Shown: in pieces, positions 1 through 12,206 of the stretch
Layout: each line of letters starts with the position of its first letter
Position numbering within the stretch: position 1 is the stretch's first letter
Source: Certhia americana
Taxonomy: Eukaryota; Chordata; Aves; Passeriformes; Certhiidae
NCBI GenBank assembly: GCA_018697195.1
Contig: CM031878.1
Coordinates: 9,631,351 to 9,695,350 of the forward strand
Length of the DNA stretch: 64,000 nt
Reading direction: 5' to 3'
Program-made: the position numbers and the translations under genes
Notes under the pieces: model-generated
Databases searched by the model: none
Seen by the model: the letters and a program-made list of their open reading frames with translations, nothing else
Told to the model about the DNA's origin: nothing

Positions 1-1005
1 CAACATATTGTCACTTGCTCCAGTTGTTCCCATCACAAACACCAGGTGCCTATCAGCCCTTGTCCAGCTCTAGCTGCTGGTATACAGGGCTCTATGCATG
101 CACACAGAGTAGAGTCCCTTCACCCTAGGAAAGGGTTAGAATGAAATTTACTGGTAAACCAGGACAGACTGCAAAGACGAAAGACAGTACACAGCAGAGA
201 AGCTCACAGATCAGTCTTTTCTTTCATATGCAATCAGTCCCCTTTTTTTCCTTTATCCCTTTATTTTCTCAAGTTTGTTCTTCCCAAAGCCACCTTGAAA
301 CCCCCCCCCTTACCTTTTAAATGGCACTCCTGTAAATACATGCTAAGTTTTTAAATTAAGTATTTAAGTTTGCATCCAGAGAGCCCTTTGATTGACTCTT
401 CTTGCTGTTGATTCATCTTCAGCCTCATCCGGCTGATGGCCCTGGTGGAACAGGCCTGGAAGGAGTCAAAGCAGGGGCTCCCTTTCTCTGAATACGCTGT
501 TTGTGTTGCCCTGCCTGTCATTGTTGCCCTCTGCTCCTTTATGTGTCTGAAGTTGGGTTTTGTTCCACATGGAATAAAAACTGCAAAAGAGAAGGATATT
601 TACTACTAAGCACCTAAGAGGCAATTATTTTCAGTGCTCTGCTCTTGTATTTTAATTCTGAAGCAAAAGCTCCTACTATTCTAACTCCTGCCCTATTTTG
701 CTTTAGCTCAAGGGATACAGTGGAATTACTCATTATCTTTTGCTTGTCATCAAAGGACAGTGATCTTCATAATGTGTCTCAAGTTGTTCTATCTGTCCTT
801 TTCCTTTCAGATCTAGGGTTTTCTAATTTAATTGCAAAATAAAAGATTTCCTCCCACATATGAGGTATGAGCAAAGAGACACTGAATTTTGTTACAACCA
901 AGAGTTCTCTCTATAATCATTTTACAAAGAGGGACTGGCTGCACTAGGAGCACAGCTGTTTTTCCAGGTGCATGGACATTAAACATCCTCTTTTTTTTTC
1001 TGCAG
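1..1005 (+). other. C9: C9 intron (upstream part)
   Basis: No exon could be recognised here. The stretch ends in a T-rich tract (991-1000) and an AG acceptor just before the first C9 exon seen in the window. A run of C at 301-309 is simple sequence. Short open frames (for example 645-842) have no resemblance to complement proteins and no usable splice sites. The exons for the signal peptide, N-terminal TSP1, LDL-receptor class A and most of MACPF must lie upstream of the window. Confidence 0.7.
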
Positions 1006-1184
1006 CAGAAATGAATGACAATGCTGTCATTGATGATGTCCTTTCCTTAGTTGAGGGGGGGAAGATTGACTTTTCAGTTAAAATCAAAGAAATGTTACTA
1101 CAAGGATCCGAAGCGGTTGATGTAGAGGATTACATACAGTGGGCTAAATCTTTGGTTGACGCTCCAGTAGTGATACAGCAACGG
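1006..1184 (+). CDS. C9: C9 exon: end of MACPF domain
   Basis: The acceptor follows a T-rich tract (TTTCTGCAG|CAGAA). An alternative AG three bases downstream keeps the same phase. The peptide runs from [18 protein letters not shown] to DAPVVIQQR, and the donor is CGG|GTAAGT at 1185. It ends in phase 0. It matches the C-terminal MACPF segment preceding the EGF-like module in terminal complement proteins. Read-through past the donor gives unrelated intronic residues. Confidence 0.82.
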
Positions 1185-2519
1185 GTAAGTACATCTCCTT
1201 CTAAGCATGGCTTTTTACAGTTCGAAAACTTTTGGTCTAAGATGGACATGAGATTCCAAGTTTATTATGAACTTTCACGCCTCATCTATATCTTAAGTGT
1301 TTCTTTAGATTTTTATTCTAGTGGTGGTTATATCAAAAAGATTCAGAACTTTGGAAAAGTGTGTAATGCATGGGCTTTTTTCTTCTACAGCCATCTCCAA
1401 TACATACACTTGTTCCAGTTAAGATGAGAGATGCGTATTCAAAGAAACAAAATTTGGAAAGAGCAATTGAAGACTATGTTACTGAATACAGTGTGTGCAA
1501 ATGTGAACCCTGTAAAAATGGAGGCACCCTTGTGCTGGTAGATGGAGTCTGTACATGTCTGTGCTCAAGCTATTTTAAGGGAATTGCTTGTCAAATTCCC
1601 AAATCTACATTAGTGACAGGTTAGTAAATACTCCAAATAAACTAAAATAAGCATATCTATTGTAACAGTATGCTGACAAAATCAGCCTTCATAAGAAAGA
1701 AGCATTTTATAGCATCTCATTGTACTTACTGCTGTCAAATCTCAAGGGCAAGATGTGGAAGGTAAGGTAAGTTACTGGGTGCATTCCTTAAAGAGGGTAC
1801 TCTAATTTGGAGTTCATTTTCCAAGATTCATTACTGTGTCTTGGAATGACACAAAGGTCGATTAAGTACACAGGAATATTATTGAAGCCTGGTGCAGTAC
1901 TGGAAAACTGATTTCAGGCAAAAGCAACGTCACCATGTCTTGAACTGTCTTGTTTTCAGTTTTCTGCAAAAGCTCGGTGTCTGCTAGCACATGATCATGT
2001 TTCACAATTACTGTACTAGTTTAATATAAGGTTGGGGAGAAGGGAGAAGGGAAAAGGGTGCAGTTCCACAACCAACAACGTAAAAACTTTACTGTGCAGT
2101 AAATTCATTCTCTGTGACCAGTTTTTTAATGCACAAATGCCCAAAATGGACCTTAGAGCTTGTTTCCTAGGATAACAAAAATGTTGAAAGCCCAGGGTTC
2201 TTAAGTATTTCCACTGAAAAGCGTATTTTTAAAGCCATCTTTGTAATGTGTTGTGTTCGGGAGGCTGCAATGATCTGCAGAATCACCCTAACTGAGTTGA
2301 ATCATGGTCCACCTTGAAAGAGATTATGGCCTAATCCAGTATAATGTCTTAATACCAGTTGTGACTGATGGAGGCTGGAGCTGTTGGAGTGCCTGGTCCA
2401 GCTGCATCAATGGAGAGAGCACTCGAACTCGCCAGTGTAATAATCCTGCACCAGGACCTGATGGCAGACCATGCCAGGGAGAAAGCATTGAAAAACGGCC
2501 CTGTGAAGAAGGGAAATAA
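1006..2519 (+). CDS. C9: Complement component C9, C-terminal part (3 exons, 5' truncated)
   Basis: C9 is the secreted plasma protein that polymerises on C5b-8 to form the membrane attack complex pore. Three exons join in frame: 1006-1184, 1391-1619 and 2359-2519 (phases 1/0, 0/1, 1/stop). They encode the end of the MACPF domain, an EGF-like module with six or more cysteines, and a C-terminal TSP1 domain with a WSxWSxC motif, ending at TAA 2517-2519. Human C9 stops after the EGF-like module, whereas fish C9 carries an extra C-terminal TSP1, so this bird gene keeps the longer architecture. C6, C7 and C8 also have C-terminal TSP1 domains and are the main alternative. The position directly upstream of FYB1 on the same strand is the C9 position in human (DAB2-C9-FYB1-RICTOR), which favours C9. 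The upstream exons are outside the window. Confidence 0.88.
1391..1619 (+). CDS. C9: C9 exon: EGF-like module
   Basis: The acceptor is TTCTTCTACAG|CCATCT in phase 0; the donor is ACAG|GTTAGT at 1620, ending in phase 1. It encodes a charged linker, then a helix ([13 protein letters not shown]), then an EGF-like module [18 protein letters not shown]...CxC...GIACQ. The 'CxNGGT...DGxCxCxC' spacing is the signature of the complement EGF-like domain. Confidence 0.88.
2359..2519 (+). CDS. C9: C9 terminal coding exon: C-terminal TSP1 domain
   Basis: The acceptor is AATACCAG|TTGTG; the first codon (GTT) is completed by the G left from the previous exon. It encodes [16 protein letters not shown], then [15 protein letters not shown] and KRPCEEGK, stop TAA. 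WSCWSAW holds tryptophans that are C-mannosylation sites in TSP1 repeats of this family. The TSP1 core looks complete up to the RPC near the end. Mammalian C9 lacks this exon. Confidence 0.85.
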
Positions 2520-2538
2520 CTATGCTCCTCAAAACCAG

Positions 2539-2544
2539 GTAAGC
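2539..2544 (+). promoter_or_regulatory. C9: Strong splice-donor match just after the C9 stop
   Basis: AAACCAG|GTAAGC lies 20 bases after the stop codon. It suggests that the 3' UTR may be interrupted by an intron. Because the stop would be only about 20 nt from that junction, such a transcript would escape nonsense-mediated decay. No acceptor was assigned. Confidence 0.4.
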
Positions 2545-2574
2545 AGCCTCTTTAAATGTGTGACAGCAGTTTGG

Positions 2575-2580
2575 AATAAA
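2575..2580 (+). terminator. C9: Candidate C9 polyadenylation signal
   Basis: AATAAA lies 56 nt after the stop codon. A second AATAAA lies at 3308-3313. The first gives a very short 3' UTR; the second would suit a longer or spliced UTR. Which one is used cannot be decided from sequence alone. Confidence 0.4.
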
Positions 2581-3001
2581 TGCTTAGCCAATGTTAGGGG
2601 CATTTCAGAAATGCAGTTGAAGAGATGGGTAAGTTCGCTTACGTATTTCACTTAAATCTGTGATTTGATACCAACTTTGATCAACCACCAAGTATTAAAC
2701 TTATAAATGGTTAGATTTGTATTTGAATGTTTTTACAAGTGATTTTATATTACAGAAAACAAGATTAGACTAGAATTCTGGGTAAGAATAGACAAAAATA
2801 CAGTTCTCAAAAAATACCAGATTTCATCTCAAGTCAGACTACACATCAAAAAGCTTCTTTCTTAAGGTGAGGGAAGAGACTTATTTTCTAGGAAAAAAAT
2901 ACTAAGACCACTTAGGAGAGTGAAGTCTCTTACATGATAAATAGAATGCTGAAAACCAGCAAAGCTAGTGTTACAGCAGATTTTAAACTTTTCATCATTA
3001 C

Positions 3002-3096
3002 TATTATTATTATTATTATTAACTGAAAAGCAAAACATTAAAAACCCCAAGAAGCAAAGAAAAAAAAAAACAAGAAAAAAAAGAAAAAAAAACCCA
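3002..3096. repeat. (ATT)n microsatellite followed by A-rich tract
   Basis: Perfect ATT/TAT triplets at 3002-3020, followed at about 3057-3096 by A runs broken by single C or G. Low-complexity intergenic DNA. The minus-strand open frame here is a Phe/Leu-rich by-product. Confidence 0.85.
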
Positions 3097-4011
3097 AAAT
3101 AGAACAGGATTTTGTGGATGTTTGCTCTGGTCTCCAATACGGCAAGGCAGACCCAGATTTCTTCACTATTGCTGAAAACAGTAGTAGAAAAAAGTATTTG
3201 GGTTTTATGCTTAGCATAGGTCTTAGCCATATCTTCTGGCTATCTTAGCCATATCTTAGCCTTATCTTCTGAGAGGCTGCAAGAGTAAAAGTGGTAGAAA
3301 GATACGGAATAAATGCTGAATGTTTCCCCACTGAAACTACTTAATCGTAAGGCTTGCAAGATGTCCTCTACCGGCACCAAAAATATATATCAGAAGATTT
3401 CTACTGCCCTCTCTCAGCTTCAGTAGTACTCAGCCTCATCTAGTATTTCACCTGTGAAGCACCCTGAAGAAAACATGGCTAGCAAGACTTTCCAGCTTCA
3501 TGTAAGGAAATTACAAACACCTTCCTACAGCACCACATCTCTAGACTGTTAAAGCTACTTATTCCATAAATTATTCCACAAGTGGAAAACATAACATAGA
3601 GAGAAGAATATGATACAGGTCTCGAAGATCAAGAATAATATCACAAGGACAGTTAAAAAATTAAATAAATTCAAAAAAACAGCAAGTGGTAGATTTTAAA
3701 CAGACTGAAGACTCATCCTTTACACAATGGTGTAAATACAAAAGCATTAAGTAAAAACTAAAAGTATTATTTATCAAAAGTAAATATGCATTTTAAAACC
3801 TCAACACAAAAAAATAGAAGGTTATTAAAGGTAGATAGTCAGGCTCACTCAGCAAGCCTCTGAAGAATCCATTTTTGCAGGACTGAAAACTATTCTGGGG
3901 ACATATTTCTATGTGTTTCCCTACTCCTGGATATTCTTTAGGTCATTGCTATTGCACTCTTATTAAATTCAGGGTATGAAGTTAGCCTTTGCTTGATTCA
4001 ATGAAGTGTTA

Positions 4012-4112
4012 AAATAAAATTAAAATTAAAAATTAAATTTAAATAAATTAAATTAAATAATTAAAATAAATTAGAATTAAATTAAAATTAAAATAAAATT
4101 AAAATAAAAACA
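4012..4112. repeat. AT-rich AAATTA-type low-complexity block
   Basis: About 100 bases built of variants of AAATTA and AAATAAA with almost no G or C (roughly from TAAAATAAAATTAAAATTAA onward). It looks like slippage-derived simple sequence, not a coding or structured element. Confidence 0.85.
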
Positions 4113-4375
4113 AACTTTATAAATAGATTAATTTTAGTCCTGCACTGTGTCATTAACATGTTCCTCTTCAGCCATGAGAGCAAATACCACAATGATTATT
4201 CATGTCACGCACATATTCACCAATTTTTCCTCTGTTATGGCACAGAAAAAAATATTAACTAAACTTCATCTTCTGATATTTTCATGGTTTCAGATGTGTG
4301 GAATTCTCACTCTTGAAGCAGAAGTCTGATATTTAAGTCTTCTGAAAATCACATTATGAGTTTTCATTCATCCTT

Positions 4376-4520
4376 CACAGAATCACACAGAGTCTCAGAA
4401 TGGGTTAGGCTGGAAGGGCCCACTGTGGGTCATTTGTGTGGGTCATTTCCAATCTCTCTGCTCAAGCTGGGTCATCCCAGAGCACATGGCATACGATTGT
4501 GTCCAGATGGTTCCTCATTA
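4376..4520 (-). mobile_element. CR1 LINE 3' end fragment
   Basis: The + strand reads CACAGAATCACACAGAGTC, then a GGCTGGAAGGGCCCAC stretch and AAGCTGGGTCATCCCAGAG. This is the reverse complement of the 3' end of avian CR1. Only the 3' tail is present, as expected from 5'-truncated LINE insertion. No ORF is intact. Confidence 0.85.
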
Positions 4521-6589
4521 GAATGCTTTCACATTACAGTGATATTTGGGACATAATAAAATCATGACCTTAGCGAGCTATGAGAGTAAATTTTCTTTTA
4601 AATTTTGACCAAATATATATGTTATAGCTGCTATCTTGTATCACTTCTTCACTATTTTTCATCTTTTTTTAGAAAACATTAATGGATTTCAAACTGGTTC
4701 CACAAATCAGTTTCTGCTGACCAGCTAGCTACACCAGAACAATGGAATGGCATGATTTAAAAGTATCTGCAGCTTAAATGGTCTGTAATCAAAACAAAAT
4801 AATAAACAATAAGCATATTAACAGAGATGTGCTGATACACACAGCTGTGTTGTGTATCTGTGTATTGTAGCTGTGGTCAACCTTTTATTTGTCTGTAGCT
4901 ATCATTAGAACATGAAAACTCCATTTTGTTAGTCAATGGAGTACCCCTTAATCAATGTTTTTTCATACTTATTCCTAGCATGTTTTCAAACTGATTTTCA
5001 AGAACTCAAATCCAGCACAATTATAAGAAAAATGTATACAGAATCATTTGATTGATGGTACATTGTTAGAGAAGAACTTTGAAGAGTCATTATCTTCAGC
5101 AAAATGCCCTTGGAGATTTACTTCAGCCCTATGTTTTACATCCAATTCATGGCACAGATCACCAGGATGTTTATGAAGACATGCAGCTTCACTAAAGCAA
5201 TTATGCTTGCTCCTCACAGTATTTGCAGAATAGTCCATCAATGTATCTTGACTATGTCAATGAGTTAAAGATTTTATGCGAAATCAGAGGCACCTTACAA
5301 AGGGATAGAAGAATTGTCCTATTAACAACCATATTTTTAGCAGTACTTCCAAAAAAAGGAAACAAAGTTGATGCAATTGCACTTTCACTGATCCTGTCTG
5401 TCCACCTCCCTCAGTGGCCCAGCAGACAATTACTGGAAAATTTGTTTAGAATGAGGAGGAAGGATAGTTCCCAAAGAGGTATCATTTTAAAAAGCAGCTA
5501 ACTTGGGAAAACAAAGAGGAATCAGTGTTCCCTTTAAGGAAAAGGTAACCATAATAACTTATCTATACAACTAGACGTCAGAAGACCTTCTTGGAAGCAA
5601 GATATATGAAAACAGTTAATAACAAAGATATATGAGGGCTGAGTGGTTTGAGTAAATGCCATCAGTTCAATGTGATTAACCCCTTGCGTAGTGGCAGTCC
5701 AGATCTGGAAGAGTCCCCTGGAACATTCTTTACCTTTCTCCTGCCCACCACAAGTGTAAAGACTTGGGTACTCTAAAGACTATGAGTACCCAAGATTAAA
5801 GATCACAAAAGAAAGCAGGAGAGTAAACAGTGAACCACAAAAATCTACTGTGCTACAAAAATAAGGTCTTGCACTGGTCCTGCTGTCATGAATAGTCCCT
5901 TCAGACCACAAGAGGGGCAACAGTTTTCTGCTAAAAGGCTTCTACTAATTGTTCTTAAGTACAAAAACAGGATAGTCCCAATGGCCAGAATACATGTGCA
6001 CCTAGCATTCCTGCAGTCCTCCTGGAATATTTCAGAAACCCTCCAACATGGCAGGTTTTTACTGCACTGTGCACTGTAATAAACCACCTCTTGGTGAAGA
6101 TATCTTGTTTCTGTCTCACAGTGAGAACAGCAGAACTCACCACCAAGAGTAGCACTATCACACATTAGGAAACTTTTAACAGGCAGAGCAATCCTAAAGA
6201 GCTGGATATGAAAACATTCCTGCTTTAAAAGAAGTACAGAGAGGATAGGTCTAACTATCTATTGTAACCTACGATAATCTAAGATTTTATACGTCACTGA
6301 TAAGCAAATTTTTTTCCTAACAGCAGAATTCTCCCTGTCCTGTTATTAAAAGTCTTTCCTAAATTGATCATGCAGCACACGCAAGCTTTACTGATATCCT
6401 TCTTCCTCTATGCCCTTTAGAAGATCATTTCTGATTATGAATGAATATAAGTGAATATAAATTATAATATAATTCCCACTTTAAAGGTAGTTGCAATCCC
6501 ATATTTTTTTGTATAAATATTTCTTCTTCCCTATACTTACAGACCTTGTCATAATCTTTAATCTCCACTTTCTTAAGATATCCAAGGTA

Positions 6590-7260
6590 AGCTCTTTCAG
6601 TATCTTTTCAGGAACCAGGAAGTCCTACTCATACTGTAAGTCTTCACTTGGTCACTCAGCATAGTTGACCAGAGCTGCACACAAAACTCTAAACAAGCCC
6701 TCATCAGACCTCTGCACAAATTCTTTTCCTGCCTCTCCCAAAAATAATTTTCCTAATCTGCACTCAAATGACATGTACTTTTCACATGTGCATGTCATGT
6801 TAGTGACTCATTGTCTCCCTGGCACAAAGTAAAAAATCTTCTTTCTAGCCTTAAATATATGACTTTGTTATTAAAATTTGGTTGAGTTCTACCACTGAAA
6901 TGTGCAATCTCTTCTCCTCCTTCCTGTATAACTACTTGATTCTCCTCATGTTGAGAACCACTCAGTTTAGAACACCTTCAGAAGACATCAGTATAGGCCC
7001 AGCCCTTTAACCAGATTCCTGACCTAAGTAACAGATCAGACAGGATCAGACCCATGACCGATGCCTGCAGAACACTAAGAGTAATCCCAGTTAAACTCAG
7101 TAATACCCTTCCCGCTAAAGTGATGTAGCTTTAACCATCTCCTTGTCTACCTTGCTCTCCTTTTGATAGGTCACATCTTCGCCCAATTCCTGTCACTTAA
7201 AATTCAACAAAGGACATCACATGAAATAATCTGTTGAAATATAGATAAATAAAGTAAATT
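6590..7260 (-). mobile_element. Diverged CR1-like relic
   Basis: Several phrases resemble internal reverse-complement CR1 sequence in the right order: CCAGAGCTGCACACAAAACTC near 6670, CCCATGACCGATGCCTGCAG near 7050 followed by AACACTAAGAGTAATCCCAG, and AACAAAGGACATCAC near 7206. Similarity is patchy and no end is preserved, so it would be an old copy. This is recognition by eye; chance similarity is possible. Confidence 0.45.
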
Positions 7261-10200
7261 GTATTACTTTGTCTTAAATGCCAGCTAAACTTTGTAAAAC
7301 AGGTAATAATTTACTCAGATATAGTCCTTCTTTAGTGAAACATATATTAGATGTAGCTGCATATATCTAATGTTTTCTCATTCAAATAGTTTTTTCAAAA
7401 TTTTTCTTAGAGTTACATAATGTTGTGCTCAAGAAAATAAGCCTGTAGCTGCCCTGGTGATGTCCTGGTTTTATGTATGTTTGCTAATTGCCCTTATAAG
7501 TATCTATAATTGTATTTGCTATTATTTATACAATAGAATTGATGTATTGCATTGAAAGTTTAATAGAAAGCAAATGTTTGGGACTTACAGCAATATAGTA
7601 ATCTTTTCACTGCTGTAGCTCTGATATTTCAAGGAAATCCTAATCTCCCCACAGAATTGCTTCTGACAGATATATGGTACTTTCTGTTATTTTACAATCT
7701 TATTTATTCATCCCCCACAGATTCATACTGGGAGGATTTCTTACTGAAAACTCAACTGATTTTTATTCAGAAGTTAGACATTACCAATATGTATCAGTAC
7801 CCTCTTTCCAGAACTAGCCAGGACTTCACTCCCCTTCTTCCTTCTTTTGCTCCTTTTCATTAAGCACTTTGGTTTAGTTTTTGTGTATTTTTCTAGATCT
7901 AGATCACTGAAGTTTACAGCCATATGCCCCTTCTTCCTTTAATTTTTGTGCACAGGAGGTCTGCAGCACTACAGAACTTTAATACCCTGACAGACGAGGA
8001 CAATCTTATTTTTTCTGATAGTATCAGCTATGAAGAGTTGGATAATTAAAGGCTAATGCATATAGTTCAGCCTATTAGAGACTGAAAATTTCTTCAGCTA
8101 CTAAACGTCAATGAAAGTCTGGGTCAGAAGGAGACAGGATTGGCATTGCTAGTGAAGACTAAATATATGTAAATTCAGGAACCCTAAGTATGAAAAACAA
8201 AACCAGAATATATTTGCCTTTTTAATTCGGTCAAAGATTAAGGAAAAAAATACTATGTAATTTTATCAGCAGCATAGACCTTTTTTCATTAAAATCTTGG
8301 AAACAATTAAATGACTGAATAAAACCTATTCATCCTTCACAGCAGTTAAACATAACCCAAACAAATACTGTTTAAAATTCTGTTGGGACTCTGATAATTT
8401 GCAAAACAAGAATATTTCTGATATCTTCTCATGTGAAGGCTAGATAGAAGATATATACTCTCTTAAAAAAACATTCTCAGTGAAGGACAAAGAACATCTT
8501 TTACTCACTCCAGAACAGTGCATACTCCTTAGCAGACTTGTAGAGACAGAAAAACTGAAATTATGGTAAGTGCAGGACTTTATTAATTTACTTTTTACTA
8601 CATAGATACATTAGCACTAAAACTGCTGTGGATGGGACTGTAAAACATTACTTTTATTTCTGACAGTTTTCAAATCCTTGAATCTGGATTCTTCTTTTGA
8701 GGGCATGAAGAAACTTAATTTTTTTTTTAAGGTCCTTCATCATCTGAATGGGTTTCTGTATGATTTATGGGGTTTGGCATTCAAAATTAAGGAAAACAGC
8801 TTCTTTCAAGGCCAAACTGACAAATTAGTTTGTGTACCCAGAGGAATTCTGCAGTCAAGTGTCAATGTGACACTAACCAAGAAATGCAAAGGGGTCACAT
8901 CTTCTAACTAGACTTTAAAAAAAAATAAAATTCTACTATCTTATTTTGATTCAGCAGGACTTCGTAACTAAGAAGATGAGGGAATTAATCTATATACCTT
9001 CAGTATAGCTGGATGGGGAGTGTGGTGCGGTGTTGTGTGTTTAGCAAACCAATAGAATTTGTTTCCTTAGAAAGTCAGTTTCCTTAAACTCTTTATATGT
9101 ATCTTTTTGTAAGTATTTTATTAATAAATTAAACTGTTAATTTCAATATTAGTGATTTTACAGATAAATGTTGAAAAGTAAGAAAGCTGCATAATTTTTC
9201 AGGCCATCTTTGCTCTTGGAAATAATTTAGAGGTCCTGGAGTAGCTTGTATACATTTATCATGGTACCTATGTCCAAACAATCATCCTCCCTGGATGCAG
9301 TACTACTGAAGAGCTATTTACTTGAAGTTGTCAATCCTGTTTCAAAAGAAAACGAAGGTGCCTTGTGATACTTAGAGGTGAAAGAGATTGCCTATTGCAA
9401 GTGCTACTTGAAAAAATGGTAATGTGAAATAGATTGAATAAAGTGGTTCTCACTTAATAATGCTTCACAAAGTTCTGAGTGTTCTGGTTGAATTTGTCTC
9501 TGCTTTACATTATGATTGAATTCTTCCTGAATCCTAAGGAAATTGTCTACGTAGGAGATAATTTTTGGTTTTTAATATGAACTAGGTATTTTTACTTTGT
9601 TTATTTCTGTTGCAATTCCACTGTGTAGAATCAAGTACTAAAGTCCAAAATACTACATTTGTTTACACCAGTAATTCAAGTCACTTGACTTTCTCTTTAC
9701 ATAGAGTAAAGAGTTTTTACATGTGGATAAACAGGATCTGAATAAGGACTACCAAAGTAGCATCTTGCTGTGCTGTTGCCTGTTGATTTCTAGCTGCCAC
9801 GGGGATTCTTTAACTTATACTAGGGGAGACCAAATACATATGGTATTTGGTATTGCAATATATGGTATTTTACAATTGCAAAATCCTACATTAAATTTGC
9901 ACAGCAAGCGCAGTTACTCTTCTGGCATGATTCAAGTGTCTAGCTGCTTTCACAAACAGGTTTGTTTAGAAACAATATGCATGTGGATATGTTGAGCATT
10001 GAACTTCTGCTGTTGCCAAAAACAGCTTGAAAATATGCAAAAATTAGCAGTTTCACTATTTTGATTAAATCTTTTCAAATTTTCAGGTTGTTTTCCCTGA
10101 ATCCAAATATGAATGACAATTCAAAGTAATGCAAACCATGAATTTATTCCTTTATTCTATTTTCTTGACAATGCTATATAGAACTATGGGAAAGGAAGTG

Positions 10201-12190
10201 CTTTTATCTTTGCATCAGAAACAACCCAAAAGCTTCACCAAGGAAAGAAATTACTTTTTTGGTCTTAGTTTTGATGCTGCACAGGTGGAAATTTATATTA
10301 CAGCAATGTGAAAAGACTGAAGAAAAAATTAAGAGGCAAGCAAAACAAGTTAAGAAAATAAAGTGGTATAAAGGGCACTCTAAGAAAGTTTGATTTGTGG
10401 CAGTTTAACACCAGAAAACAAACTTGTGGGAAAAAAATATATTCTTACAAAAAAGAAAAAGATTTAAAGAATTGTCAATGTACCTTTTGAACATGAGATT
10501 GAGTATAATCTGGTTTTAGTGCATACAGGAAGAGATTTAGGGAAGAAAGTTAGGCCTGCAGAATCCTGAAATTCAAATGAGGACCAAAACATTGATTTCA
10601 CTATTTCATTTCTGACCATGTTAAACCAAAACACTTGGATATCAGATGAAAAAATACCAGAACTATAATAATAGTTTCAGGCAGACAAGACTGAAGGTTA
10701 TCAACACAAAAGAAAAAAAGTTGCTTTCTCCATTGATTTCAAACCAGGACAGGCTGCATTGATTCCTGACCTAGAGAAAAGCCCCAGAATTTTGCAGTTA
10801 TACTGGTAATTCTCAGATATACTCTAAAAGGGAAAAAAAAATTCAAGATATGTGAAATCAGTAATAAATCTTCTGATGGAAATAAGGCCAGCCAAGGAAC
10901 TGGATAGATTAATTTGGATTTATTCTTTATTTAAATAAAAAAAATCCTACAGAGTCTGTACAGAAATACATTATATTATATACAATTATATGTTGGTTAT
11001 AAAATGGGCTGAAGGCCTAAACACATTCAGAAGGAACTATCTCCTAAGAAGCTCTGTGTGAAGGGACTTATACATGTCTGCAAAAATCACTGGGATCACT
11101 GGACTTCTGACAGCCATAGAAGACCAACAGATCTTGCATAACTGGGAAGTCAGCAGACTTTTGAAAATTATTTGTGCAAAATACAGCTCTTGGGGCTAAG
11201 AACAATAAATCGTTCAGGATATTACTGTTTTGTTTTTTTTTTTTAAACCTGCATGGCTTTTCTGTCTGTCAAGCTGAACTGGAGCACAAGTAGAGAAACA
11301 ATAAGGGATAATTTTTTTTTCTCTGATATTTATGCTACTTCCAAAAAAAGCTATAAGCTAACATCTGCCACAATTAAATCCTAAAATACTTTTTTCACTC
11401 ACTGTTTAAGACAGTAGTCAAAACACAGTAACAGTAAAGCCAGACAAGCAGCAGGTGGATTGCCTGCAGCACTCAAGGGCAGCTCCACTCTGTGTGTGCG
11501 TAATGCCCTCTGTTGGCACAGAGAGACAAGCTGCACTCAGAGCCTCACAAATACCAGCATCCTAGTTATCCTCAAGTGTCCTGCAGCCAGCTTCAGAGCC
11601 TCATCATATTGCTAAGGAAAACCACAGCAAGCCAGGACTACTACTACATCCACCAGACTGTTCACACTAAATCAGGCAATATTTCAGCCTATTTAAGAGA
11701 CGTTGAATGAATTGCAACCTTCTCGACCCCTGTACTTTGCAACTTGGACAAAAAACACATTTGCAAACACCCCTAGAAAGGAGAACAACAACACCCTTCA
11801 TACGATCTTTATTTGTTAAAGTTTTTCATATTTGGAAATGGAGGGAGGGAGAGGGAGAGAAAGATAATATATGAAAATATGTTAGGTATGTAAATTAGGC
11901 AAAGATAAATCATATGCATAAAAAAATGTAAATATGAAGCTGATACAGAACATATCATGTGACATTGTTAACATCTCCAGATAACATAATGAAGATAACA
12001 CAAGGGTATTTAAAGGTGCACCTTTAAATTTTTTGTTACAGTTTTAGTGTTTATCAGCAAATCATCTACACCTGAATCAACATTCTAGGATTAAAAACCT
12101 GATGGGATTTGTGGGTTCATTTCAACAGAAAGTCATCTTTTTAGATGTTTCTTCTTACAAACAACTCATACTGGTTTTTATCAGTTAAAT

Positions 12191-12206
12191 AAAAAAAAAA
12201 AAAAAA
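12191..12206. repeat. Poly(A) run
   Basis: Sixteen A in a row followed by TAAAA. No retrocopy is evident upstream, so probably simple slippage. Confidence 0.8.

Noticed and set aside
2368..2655. Alternative frame over the C9 TSP1 exon
   Set aside because: Shadow frame; the cysteine/tryptophan TSP1 pattern is only in the frame ending at 2519.
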